Shown here piece after piece: positions 32,020 through 41,713 of a stretch of 64,000 nucleotides of DNA. Both the position numbers and the translations under genes were made by a program. The stretch is from NCBI GenBank assembly GCA_019044685.2, contig JAGTXX020000016.1, forward strand, positions 248,001 through 312,000, in the 5' to 3' direction. The notes under the pieces are model-generated. The model saw only the letters and a program-made list of their open reading frames with translations. It searched no databases and was not told where the DNA came from. Within the stretch, counting starts at the first letter, position 1. Every line of letters begins with the position of its first letter. The stretch is from Nannochloris sp. 'desiccata'. Its lineage: Eukaryota > Chlorophyta > Trebouxiophyceae > Chlorellales > Chlorellaceae.

Positions 32020-33315
32020 ATGCCCGTCCCTATTAGCGTCACGCATGCCAAGAAGGCTGGTGCTGTTGGATTGGATGCAGCCCAACACACAGAATTGCCA
32101 AGCGCAGGCCCATTTGCACGTGCAGCAGCATTTAACCAAAAATCAGCAGAGGAGAATGCAGCAGCTGATGTTGCACCCAAAGCTCAAATTACTGCATCTG
32201 ATGTTCAGCCGACGCTAGCCACAGATGCAACTGCCACTCCAGCCAGGACTGCAGCTCTGTCTACCCAGAATCTCAATTTTTGGTATACTGATATAGGTAC
32301 GTATGCAATACTCACATAATAATTAACTCATGTTAAATTCATTCCATTAGTGTAGCAGTCCTATTTAAAAAAAAAAAAAAAAAAAACGCCTGCCCGCCCT
32401 CCCACTAAACTTTTACCTCTTTCTCTCTCAGATGGCCGTCCCTTAGCAAACCGTCCCGCAGTAGTCCAAGACATGAACGTTTCATTACCCCCTGGATCAA
32501 CCTGTCTTCTTATAGGCCCAAACGGAGCTGGCAAAACCACGTTACTTAAAGTTTTAGGTGGAAAACATATGGTCCCTCAAAATTCAGTGTCTGTCATGGG
32601 ACACCCCCCATTCCACGCCACCCACTTAACCACCACTGGAGCGTTAAGTTACATTGGAGGAAACTGGGAACGTGATGTTGCCTTTGCTGGATACAGTGTC
32701 CCTTTAGCTGGAGATATCCCTGCGTCTCAAATGCTAAATAGCCTACCAGGTACTGACCCCTGTCGCTTGGCACGATTAATTGATGTGTTGGACATTGATC
32801 CCTCTTGGAGAATGCATTTAGTGTCTGATGGACAAAGAAGACGCGTTCAGATTGCTATGGGGCTCTTAAAACCCTTCCAAGTATTGCTTTTAGATGAAAT
32901 TACGGTCGATCTGGATGTCCTCGGTAGGGCTGATTTGATGAATTTTTTAAAAGAAGAATGTGTTGAAAGGGGGGCGTCTATTATTTATGCAACGCATATC
33001 TTCGATGGGCTTGAGAGTTGGCCAAGTCATGTGATGTACGTTGCACAGGGGCAATTGCGCGCCTTCCAGACTGCCCAGGATGTGCCAGAGTTGAGAGAGG
33101 GGAAGTTGTTGGCGCTAGTGGAGCGGTGGTTGAGGGAAGAAAAGGCTGAAAGAGATGCTGCTTGTGGCAAAACTGGGGAGTTGATCATGGAATATGCTGG
33201 GGACAAGGGGTCCGGGCATGGGGATAATGCCGCCTGGAATAATGGATGGGCAGCAGGAAGGTTGACATCCAGTATGCAGCTGCCATCAAGTAGCAATGCT
33301 GTGATGCGAATGTAG
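32020..33315 (+). CDS. Soluble ABC ATPase, ABCI19-21/CAF16 type
   Basis: Exons 32020-32296 and 32432-33315 give 386 residues with no transmembrane segment. Residues 1-80 are an Ala-rich leader of unknown role. The single nucleotide-binding domain has Walker A IGPNGAGKTTLLKVLGG, a divergent signature SDGQRRRVQIAMGLL (DGQRR in place of SGGQ), Walker B VLLLDEITVDLDVLGR and the switch His in IYATHIFDGLESW. The DGQRR signature and DEITVDLD box are characteristic of the yeast CAF16 / plant ABCI19-21 group, soluble ATPases linked to CCR4-NOT in yeast and to cytokinin and light responses in plants. The intron contains a 20-A run (32367-32386). Function in algae is not known. Confidence 0.9.
32367..32386 (+). 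repeat. Poly-A run (20) inside intron
   Basis: This is an uninterrupted A tract within the ABC ATPase intron. It is a simple repeat with no function assigned. Confidence 0.8.
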
Positions 33316-33437
33316 CATGAAATATTTTTTCCGACCATTATACTGATATTCTTTTTGTTATTTGAACGTAAGTTTTAAGCGCCTTTACATAGTGTGAAAC
33401 GAGTACGCTTAATGAGTACACTCTGCTGTATTCTGTT

Positions 33438-34134
33438 TTAAAGTTCTTTGCTAGCTAATAATGTAGATAATCTTGGTAAATTCGGCCCAGGAATTCTTCC
33501 AGCCGTCTTTGCTCTAGTAATCATGAACGTAGTCCATATTAACGACACCATATTAGACCAGAGCACCCGGAGTTCCAACGGCACAAAGCTTTGATTAATG
33601 AATTGTGCCAGAGGCCACAATCGCCAGCCGTTTACTTGTACGTTAGCATAATCAGCACGAATTTTTAACTTAGTAGCATTCCATGATCTTCCTTCTACAA
33701 TCATCGAGATGTAAATCATAAACATAATGTTATTTAGAGGGCCACAGGTGAGTTGATCAAGGGCAACCTTCTTTGCGGGGCGGAGAGGGTCCTTCTTGTC
33801 AGGGAAGAGACGTTCTAAGAAAAGTTGCCAATAATGGTTGGATGGTCCTGTCCATATGAGACCATAGAGAGCGATGCTTAGGGTGCGCCTCCAGTTAACA
33901 CGAGCACGGCTAGAACCGCCGAGGCGTTGAGCGATGAGGTCAGAAGCTATTGCGATCAGAGATGCGGTGACTGCCTGCAAAGAGAAAAATAGAGGTGGAC
34001 TCAGATAGGCACTGTGGTAGTACGGCGTCTAATGCAATTTCTAGGGTCTATTTAGCTCTTACCTTCGTCTTAACAGGATCTCTTTTCAGATTATTTAAAT
34101 ATTTATGCCACGCCAAGGCAAGGATATCGCCCAT
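33438..34134 (-). CDS. Mpv17/PMP22-family membrane protein
   Basis: Two exons (34134-34063 and 33974-33438) join as RDPVKTK|AVTASLIAIASDLIAQ, giving 202 residues, the normal family length. The pattern WHKYLNNLKRDPVKTKAVTA and DLIAQR is the Mpv17 N-terminal signature, and YGLIWTGPSNHYWQLFLERL, LDQLTCGPLNNI and WPLAQFINQSFVPLELRVLW complete it. Members are four-helix proteins of peroxisomal or inner mitochondrial membranes (some in plastids) that form channels; the organelle cannot be decided here. The gene lies head-to-head, 227 bp away, with the STN7-like kinase. Confidence 0.93.
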
Positions 34135-34361
34135 TTCGGCGCCACTACTCCCAGAATGCTTTACTATGCATTCAAAAATACCTATTGATCCAGTGTTTCT
34201 CAGGACTTATCAGAAACTTCCGTGCCAACCCTAAAATTTTCCGGAATTTGATCACATTGGAGGCGCGAGCCTCGTGCCCGCTCTCAAAATTTGGTCACTT
34301 AAATCAACCGATCTTTAATTTAGTATCAAAAAACAATTTAGTAAATATCATCCATATAAAT

Positions 34362-36472
34362 ATGGAGCGTAGTGCTTTTCATTGTTCCCAGCATACGAGA
34401 TGGCAAGCCTCTCCATCTGGCGGGAAATGGCTGTCTAGTCTCACTCCTAACGTATTCCAGCGTCATTTAGGACGCAGAACAGAAACTAACAAGTGCTACG
34501 CATTCTTTGAAGTAGCTCATTTAGATTTAGACGCCCTAACGACAGGCGTATCTCACATGCTCACATTGGGATATGAGCCTTTAGTTCTGCCTTGTTCCAG
34601 CATGAACTGCGGAGACATGGTATATAGAAGGTACGTTGTCAGTTTAGAAGTTACTTAATTGCAAAGATGTTCCAATTTGTTCAAATAAATTCCTACCCAC
34701 TTGCACCAGATCATTTCTTCTTTTTTCACCCACCTCTTATTCTTTTCTTTTTTTCAAAATTCTTCTCTTTCCTTGCTTTATACAGCACACTAGATCCTAC
34801 ATTACGAATGGAGCAGCGGGGCATCAACCCACAAGGCGTCGCTCTCGTTGCAGCCTCGATTTCCTACCTCCTCGCCAAACCAGGTGTCCTTCAAGGAATG
34901 ATTGATACATACGTAGCAGCCCCGTTACAGCGATATCGCTCCCAAGTCTACAGTCGAGACGACTTTAGGATTGGCAAAAAAGTAGCTACAGGTGGATTTG
35001 GAACGGTTTATAGAGCAGAGTTGAAGGATCCTCAAACCGGCGCTATTGAACAAGTCATTGTCAAGAAAGCAACTGAGTTTGGCGAAGCAGAAGTCTGGAT
35101 GAATGAAAGACTCATGCGTGCCTCTCCCAACTCCGCAGCGAGATTCATCACTGCATTTGCAGAATCTCAGACACCACGAGAAGGAGGCCCTTTATTCTTA
35201 GCTTGGGCCTATGAAGGGGACAACACCTTGGCGGATCTTATGACTCAAAGAAATTTCCCATCAAATCTAGAAGCTTTACTCTTTGATCGTCCCTTGAAGA
35301 TTCCAGAGGGGCCTGATAGACGTGCTGTCGTGTTACGATTAGCTTTTAGACAGCTTATAGAGGCATTAAAAGCGTGCCATACAGTAGGAATAGTGCACAG
35401 AGATGTTAAACCACAAAACTCAATCATCTCGCAAGGGGAGAGAAGAGTAAAACTGATTGATTTCGGGGCTGCTGCTGATTTACGTGTCGGAATTAACTAC
35501 GTACCTAATCAATATTTGCTAGACCCTCGGTATGCCCCTCCAGAGCAGTATGTCATGCCTGAGAGTACGCCTAGAGCTCCCCCAGCACCGGTGGCAGCGT
35601 TTTTGTCCCCGGTCTTGTGGCAATTGAATGGACCTGATCGATTCGATATGTACAGCGTAGGTATTACGTTATTACAACTAGCATTACCGCCCTTACGCAA
35701 TGATAACAATCTCATAGCGTTCAATAGAAACATAAAGGAGGTGTATAATTGGGATTTGAAAGCTTGGAGAGCCGCAATGGAAAAACGGCAAGGCAAAGAA
35801 TGGGCAGAGGGGTTTGCTACTTTGGACGCTTTAGGTGGCGGCGGATGGGATTTAGCACAAAAGCTGGTTCAAAGTGACCCCTCTGCAAGATTATCTGCCT
35901 CAGCAGCGTTAGCACATCCTTGGTTTGACCCTTCTCCCTTGGAGGCCGTGGCGTCGACGGTGGAGGGCTTTGGCAGGAGTGCCGCAAGCTCACTCACGTC
36001 CGTAGACGACGGTTGGTTGCAGCGACAAATCACCCGTTCTGGAGATGATATTGGAGGTTTCACAGAGACGCAGTTACGGGAAGAATTGGGTGTACAAACG
36101 ACTTCAAATAGAGGAAGGGGGATGCCTCAAGGGTCGGCGACAGTGGCGTGGTGGGTGGATAGACAGAATGATGTTCAAGCTCGATTGAAAGACAGAAAAG
36201 GGGCGGGAGCTGTGGATGGTGGTGGTAATAGAAATGGTGTATCTAAACCCACTGCTGCTGCTGCTCGGAAAAGTGGTAAAGATAGAAATATTAATGTGCT
36301 GCAGGCCTTTGCTCCCAAGATTCTAAAAAGAGGTGAGAATAAGAATGGTGCCGGTAGGAGTGGGAGCAGTGGGGGTGGTGGTGCAATCAAGGGGAAAAAG
36401 CCAAAGAACAGTAAATTAAAAGGCGGAGGTGGTATCATCGGATTAGTTGGCCTCAAGGGCAAAGGAAAATAA
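34362..36472 (+). CDS. STN7: Thylakoid state-transition kinase STN7/Stt7-like
   Basis: Two exons (34362-34630 and 34786-36472) join as MVYR|STLDPTLR, giving 651 residues. STN7/Stt7 phosphorylates LHCII in response to plastoquinone redox state and drives state transitions. The N-terminal part holds LPCSSMNCGDMVYRS with Cys78 and Cys83 in the CxxxxC spacing of the lumenal redox pair that separates STN7/Stt7 from STN8. A transmembrane stretch (GVALVAASISYLLAKPGV) follows. The kinase domain shows KKVATGGFGTVYRAE, VIVKKATEFGEAEVWMNE, IVHRDVKPQNSII, LIDFGAAADLRVGINY and LLDPRYAPPEQYVMP. Residues after the domain include GGFTETQLREELG, shared with plant STN7 as I recall it, then a Gly/Lys/Ser-rich tail. 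The transit peptide is short for the family. TGTAA is at 36547. Confidence 0.92.
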
Positions 36473-36844
36473 GGAGGGATATTTGATTGAATCAGTGGTT
36501 TTTCGGACTTGTTTTAGGGTTCAAGATTTGATTTGATTTGAAGGTTTGTAAGAAAAAGTGCCGCTGTTGACTTTAATTTTATATTTTGAATCAGTCTTGT
36601 AGTTTTTTATTCGTTCTGTTCCCTGTTTGATCGGTTATTGTTGGGATTCTCGGTGTAATGCTATTGCTTTATTTAGAAGTTAACAGTAAACTGGCCAACT
36701 TGGCAAGGAGGCAACTAAACCGCTCGGCCAATGGCAGCTGACCGCGTTTGCATTTTGTGGCAGTTGAGGTGAGGCTTAAAAACATCCTAAACACCCTTGG
36801 TTCCCTACTTAACCAACTTTAACAATTTTATAACAAACTTGAAG
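36473..36844. other. Intergenic region, kinase to secreted propeller gene
   Basis: These 372 bp are non-coding. TGTAA motifs at 36547 and 36654 are candidate poly(A) signals for the kinase. Nothing else was recognised. Confidence 0.35.
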
Positions 36845-38506
36845 ATGTATTCTACACGTCAGCGAAGCCATATGCTTTTAATTCTACTAGTGACACTGCT
36901 TTCTGGTGCTCCATCGGCTCATGCGATTGGTGGTTATCTCAGGGTATGTTTAAGGATTAATATTGAAATAAGTATTAAAAAACCCGTGAGCATATATTGA
37001 TATCAATATAAATTCGTCCCCGTGTTTGCAGTGGAGCTTTAACAGCAGTAATGCGTATTTCCCATATAATGCTCCTTTTGCTCCTGCAATTCTTCGAGGG
37101 AATGCCCCTGGAGCTGAACGTGTGGTCACTTTAAACGTAAATAATGAGCAATGGGAAGTCACTGCCCTGGATATCGTGTCAGGTAGGTATTTTTGAATAT
37201 TTTTAGGTCATCTTGCAAATTTCTTCAAGTTGTCGTCCCAACTACCGCTCACTCATTCTTTGCTTCTCTAACAATAATTCATATTGTTTTCCAGGGCAAC
37301 CTGTTTGGAATGCACTCTTTCCTGGCAATGCCGTTGATACCTACCCTTCTGGAGTCACAACCGGCACTGAATTTAATCATTTTAAAGAAAATCCTCAAAA
37401 TTTGGCAATGATCCAAATGGGCCCCACAATCGTCGCACTCGATGGCGACACCGGCGCAGTCTCCTGGCAATGGCAAGTACCTGATAATGTAACTGTCACT
37501 GGTATGAGTAGCTGGGGAGATACAATCGCCTTGTTAGCTCAGGGTGAGCCTATTCAAAGCCCTTATTTCCCGACGCCCACCACCCCAACAGTCCTTTATG
37601 CCATCGATGCGGCATCTGGAAATACTCGTTGGGTGCAAAATGCCACTACAATCTTACCTCAAACCCAAGCTGAAGCTGCTACATACGCTGTAGAATGCTT
37701 CGTCGCAGGAGAGGATTCTTTATTCTATTCTCGTGCGAATAAATTAGCTGCTGTCAACAAAGACGGGTCTGTCGCATGGAAAACTTCTGTTTCATTAGAA
37801 GGTAGTGTAGGTACAGGACAAGGTGCAAATATCACGCATTTGATTTATATCCCTCGTAAAGATGATGCAGATAAGCCTGTGTCACCGAGAATCCTTGCAA
37901 ACGCAAATAATTGGAGTTTCCAAAGATTTGTTTTATTATCCCTGAACGATACCAACAGTTCTGCCCCTGCTACCCCTCTGTGGCGCTCTAGAATCCCTGA
38001 AACTGCCATGGAAAATTTGTTTTTATACCCAGCCTGTAGTAGATCCCTGGACAAACCGCGGGATGTTCTACTACTGGTCTAATCGAACAGATTGGAGTAC
38101 CGGAAGCGACATTCCCAGCTGGAAAGTGATGCTTGTCGGTCGTGATTTAAGCAATGGCCTTGAAATGTGGACTCAAACTGCAATTCCTGTAGGATTACCT
38201 TCTGTTTTTGAAGGGAGAGTTATGGTGGTCACTGCAGATGGGCTTGTAGCAATGCAGGGGGCCAGTGGATCCACTATTTGGCAGATCCCAGGTGTACCGC
38301 CAACGGAATATTCCTATAATGTAGCACCAACTTTTGGGAATGAAACAGGTATGTTGGTTGCCTCGCGGTGTTTAGGACCAGCCGCACCGAATTTGTGTAT
38401 GTATTCTGCATTTCAGCCTGAAGGGGCGGCGGTACGGTTGTCAGGACCGTCGATGGTATCTATTGCAGTGGCATTGCTGGCCGGTGTGCTTTGTTTGGCA
38501 TTCTAG
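36845..38506 (+). CDS. Secreted PQQ-type beta-propeller protein, possibly GPI-anchored; one apparent frameshift
   Basis: Exons 36845-36943, 37032-37182 and 37295-38506 are proposed. The N-terminus is a signal peptide (MLLILLVTLLSGAPSAHA). The body has repeated strand-turn units such as VVTLNVNNEQWEVTALD, VALDGDTGAVSWQWQVPD and YAIDAASGNTRWVQN, typical of PQQ/BamB-like propellers, plus many N-glycosylation sites. The C-terminus is a hydrophobic tail (MVSIAVALLAGVLCLAF) with no charged residues after it, as in GPI-anchored proteins. Within exon 3 the frame shifts: reading stops at 38082 in one frame, while PVVDPWTNRGMFYYWSNR continues in another. Removing one T from the T5 run at 38020-38024 restores a continuous 486-residue product and correct phase. 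Function unknown; cell-surface location inferred. Confidence 0.7.
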
Positions 38507-38925
38507 TTGGCATGATTTATTTTCCCCCGAATTAAAAAAAATGATTTGAACACAATTAAATTTGAAAAAACGAAAAAAGGCGGTGAAACCTGAAAGTATC
38601 GGTTGTGCCTCCTCGTCTCTAGAGACACTACGAATAAAAACAATGTTAATTTTCCCTAGATTTTTACCTTTATTTATATCAAGTCCCTTTTATACCTCCC
38701 CTGACATGACTTTTATTAGTACCTCCTCTTACTACTTTCGTCGCTTTCTTTATATTGGCCCACACCCTCCCTCTCTTTAATCAAAAAACGAAGAAAGCTG
38801 TTGCCCAGCAATATAATCTTAAAATTACCTTGAAAAAATTTGACCCATCATAGATTTAGATACAGATGTGCTATCAACAGATAGACTGCACCAGTAGTAC
38901 TTGAATCAACTCTATACTCTTATGT
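38507..38925. other. Convergent intergenic region
   Basis: No gene is supported in these 419 bp between the propeller gene and the syntaxin-16 gene. The sequence is AT-rich and contains the 3' flanks of both. Confidence 0.35.
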
Positions 38926-40111
38926 TTAAGCAAGCATCGCTTTAAGCAACACAATAAGTCCCATGGCTCCCACAGCAACTAATAAAATCATTATACACGC
39001 TACTGCCGTCCCTCTCCTCTGTGCTCTATCAGCTCTCCTCAATTGAGTCACACCCTGCTGCACGCCCGCTGCAGTCTGCTCTAAATTATAATCTATCCTA
39101 TCTAGTACAGTACCTTGATCAATCACGAGTACAGAGAGATCTTTCATAATTTGAGCTAGCTCATTGATGGATTGAACGATTCCGACAACTTCTTTATCTC
39201 TCTCGTGTATCAATGCAGTCATCGACTCTGATTGCAAAGCTTGCTGATTTGAGAAGCCAGGGTCAATGAAACTGACATCTTCATCACCCCCAGCAGCACG
39301 GCTAGCATCTAATATATCCAAAGCTCCAGCAGCAGAGCTTGATTGACCATCCCGAGCACGCAACCGCTGTAAATATTGTTTTTGTTGTTTACGAAATTGA
39401 ATTGAAAGGCGTTGTAATTCCACAGCTAACGTTCTTTGTACGTTCTTTTGGACTTTATCGTCTGCTTTAGATGGAGCGGGGTTCCGAGAGAAATCTTGGA
39501 GCCTGGCTTCGCATCTTCTAAACAGTTTCGTCATTTGCTGCGTGGCAATCTCAACCTCCGCTTCCTCATCCTTGCTGTCGTCGAACTTGCTTAAGCTAGC
39601 ACGCCCGTGAAGAGATCGTAATGCAGTCATACGTTCCTTTATTTCTTGCATGTCACGTCTGCATAGATCTTTGAATTCTACGTATTGAGGGGCCAGGGCA
39701 GCTGCAGAAAGGCCAGCTGTGCCGGTTTCAGCATCAGAGAGGCCGCCTAGAGCTGATGCCATTAATCTCGCAGTTTCTAGCCTGTAGAAAGATAGGAATT
39801 TTTTAGTAGTTCGATAGCGTGTTATTAGGTTGATGATTCAGATGAAATTAAGCAGAGAAATAGGCTCAAAAAGAAGAATTTGAAAACTGTTACCCTGTGT
39901 CGTCGTCAGTTGCAGAACCCGGTAGTCCAGACGCATTAAAAGGTCTATCTGCAGCACGTGCTTGGCGTCTATATTTCAGGAAAAGATCTGTTCTATTTCT
40001 TGTAGTGCCTAGGGAGGGACCAGCACCACTGCTAGAGGCGACGCCTCCTCTGGCAGTTGTAACATCCATGTTACCTGGCTCTAATCCAAACTTGCCGCGT
40101 GAAGAAGTCAT
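38926..40111 (-). CDS. SYP4: Qa-SNARE, syntaxin-16/SYP4/Tlg2 type
   Basis: Two exons (40111-39894 and 39781-38926) join in phase, DDDTG|LETARLM, giving 357 residues. SYP4 proteins mediate fusion at the trans-Golgi network. The N-terminus has RNRTDLFLKYRRQARA, close to the family's short N-peptide that binds the Sec1/Munc18 protein Vps45. A three-helix Habc region follows (FKDLCRRDMQEIKERMTALR). The SNARE motif runs from about residue 260, HERDKEVVGIVQSINELAQI to GTVLDRIDYNLEQTAAGV, with the zero-layer Gln in VIDQGTVLDRID. A C-terminal anchor (ACIMILLVAVGAMGLIVLL) ends the protein. It is divergent from the CID-protein gene. Confidence 0.92.
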
Positions 40112-40549
40112 GGCTAGAACGGGGATCTCAATGTGCAAAAGCTATGAATTCTCATTGAGCATAAATGCCATGCATTATACAGTCAAGAGGGATGTTTGCA
40201 ACGAATTACTTGGTTAGATTCTTTGATTTAGAAGATGATCTGTCTGTAAGACAGGTCGCTGCGTCTTCCTTATCAGTCTCCAGAGTTCTATCGATATTGA
40301 TAAGACTATGCATTAGGCGCTGCAGGCTCTATTAAGAGTAAAAAGAGTAAAAATACCTATAAGATGTACAGCATTAAATTGTACCTGCAGGTTTGACTTT
40401 GCTCTTATTTAGCTCTGTGAATTTGCACAGGAGTCAATCTTATTTTAGTGTTGCAGTATACCATTGCTACTTGTGATCGCTGCGGTAGTACGCACAGGCA
40501 CCCTCCCTCTAATGGAAGAGATTAAAATATATTAGTAGTCATTTGAAAA
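40112..40549. promoter_or_regulatory. Divergent intergenic region, SYP4 and CID protein
   Basis: These 438 bp lie between opposed start codons and presumably hold both promoters. No other feature was recognised. Confidence 0.35.
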
Positions 40550-41266
40550 ATGCCCTGGGAAAAGGAAGAGGCCTTTCGGGTCTTGCTGCATAAGATCGCT
40601 ACTAAAGCTACCCCTGAAAGACTTGCAAAGGCCGCAGCCTCAGCGTTAGAAAATGACGAAGCTGCTGTAAAATACGTTAGTGGAATTATCTTAAAAGAAA
40701 TGAAGCAGTTGAAGCCCACTTATAAGTAAGTCGTTTACCTTATCTGGGCATTTATGCATGATCTAAAGATCTTAGTTTCATATACGGATTTCTATGAACC
40801 TGCAGGTTGAGGGTTTTCTTTGCTTTTAGCTCGATCGCAAGAGCCTCTGTAGCTAAATATGGGTCACGCAGCAAATATGGTACGCTTGCTCTAGTAATCT
40901 TCATTCTTTTGCTTTCAACATGTCGCATCTTCCCTCAGAAACCACAATAGTACTAAAAACCTCGATCTTTTCTACTTACCGCCCGCAGCTGCTAGATGGG
41001 CCATCAAGCTCGAAACCATTGCCGGCCTTCTCAGCGAAATTCCCCCAAATGATAAAATTCAAGTTGCACGCGTTCTACAACTCTGGTGGAGGGATGGAAT
41101 ATTCCCACCAAGTGCCCTCGCAAAACTACAAGCCCAATTTCCTGCATCTCCTGGCCCAAATTATAAAACATCAGCACATAAACAGAGCGGCGACGATAAA
41201 ATAAATCCCATCTTAGTGGCTCAGCCTCTACCGAGAAAACGCTTCGGTATTGGGATGCAGATTTAG
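40550..41266 (+). CDS. Small RPR/CID-domain protein (RNA polymerase II CTD-interacting)
   Basis: Exons 40550-40725, 40806-40879 and 40989-41266 join in phase, giving 175 residues. The sequence follows the all-helical CTD-interacting fold: MPWEKEEAFRVLLHKIATKA, KYVSGIILKEMKQLKPTYK, LRVFFAFSSIARASVAKYG (the LxYxxDSI-like helix), and NDKIQVARVLQLWWRDGIFP, which matches the conserved KV-RVL-W---GIF- block of Pcf11/RPRD/SCAF proteins. These bind phosphorylated Pol II CTD and couple transcription to processing or termination. The annotated stop (41264-41266) ends shortly after the domain, but a second reading frame stays open to 41523. One extra A in the A4 run at 41198-41201 would fuse it, giving a 261-residue protein with a RYWDADLG segment and an acidic tail. 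Confidence 0.75.
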
Positions 41267-41713
41267 GTACAGAAGTAGTTATTACTAGAAATGTGAGGCA
41301 CGATGCACCCGCGTCTCCTCCAAGAGATATAGAGAACCCAGCTCAAGAACCAAGTTCTGCTGATGATAGCCCCTTGCCAGAAAGTAGTAGCCGCCAAGTT
41401 GGTGCTGCTGCTGCTGCTTATTATTATAATAACGACGATGAAACGCATGAAGATGATTCGATGCCTAGAGTGCCTCAAAGACGTATGATTACCTTGGCAT
41501 CTAATAGACAAATGAATATATAAACTTGGTAAAATTTAAATTTACTTTTGCGTCGCTTAATAAATAAATATATAGATTTATTTTATAGAATTCCTTCCAG
41601 CTGTCTATGTAAAATTACAATAAGAATACACACAATACGAATTCTAAATTTATATCCCAGTACTCAAAATTGGGTCTAAAGAAAAGAGATTTTCCCTAAA
41701 TTTCCTTTTTAAT

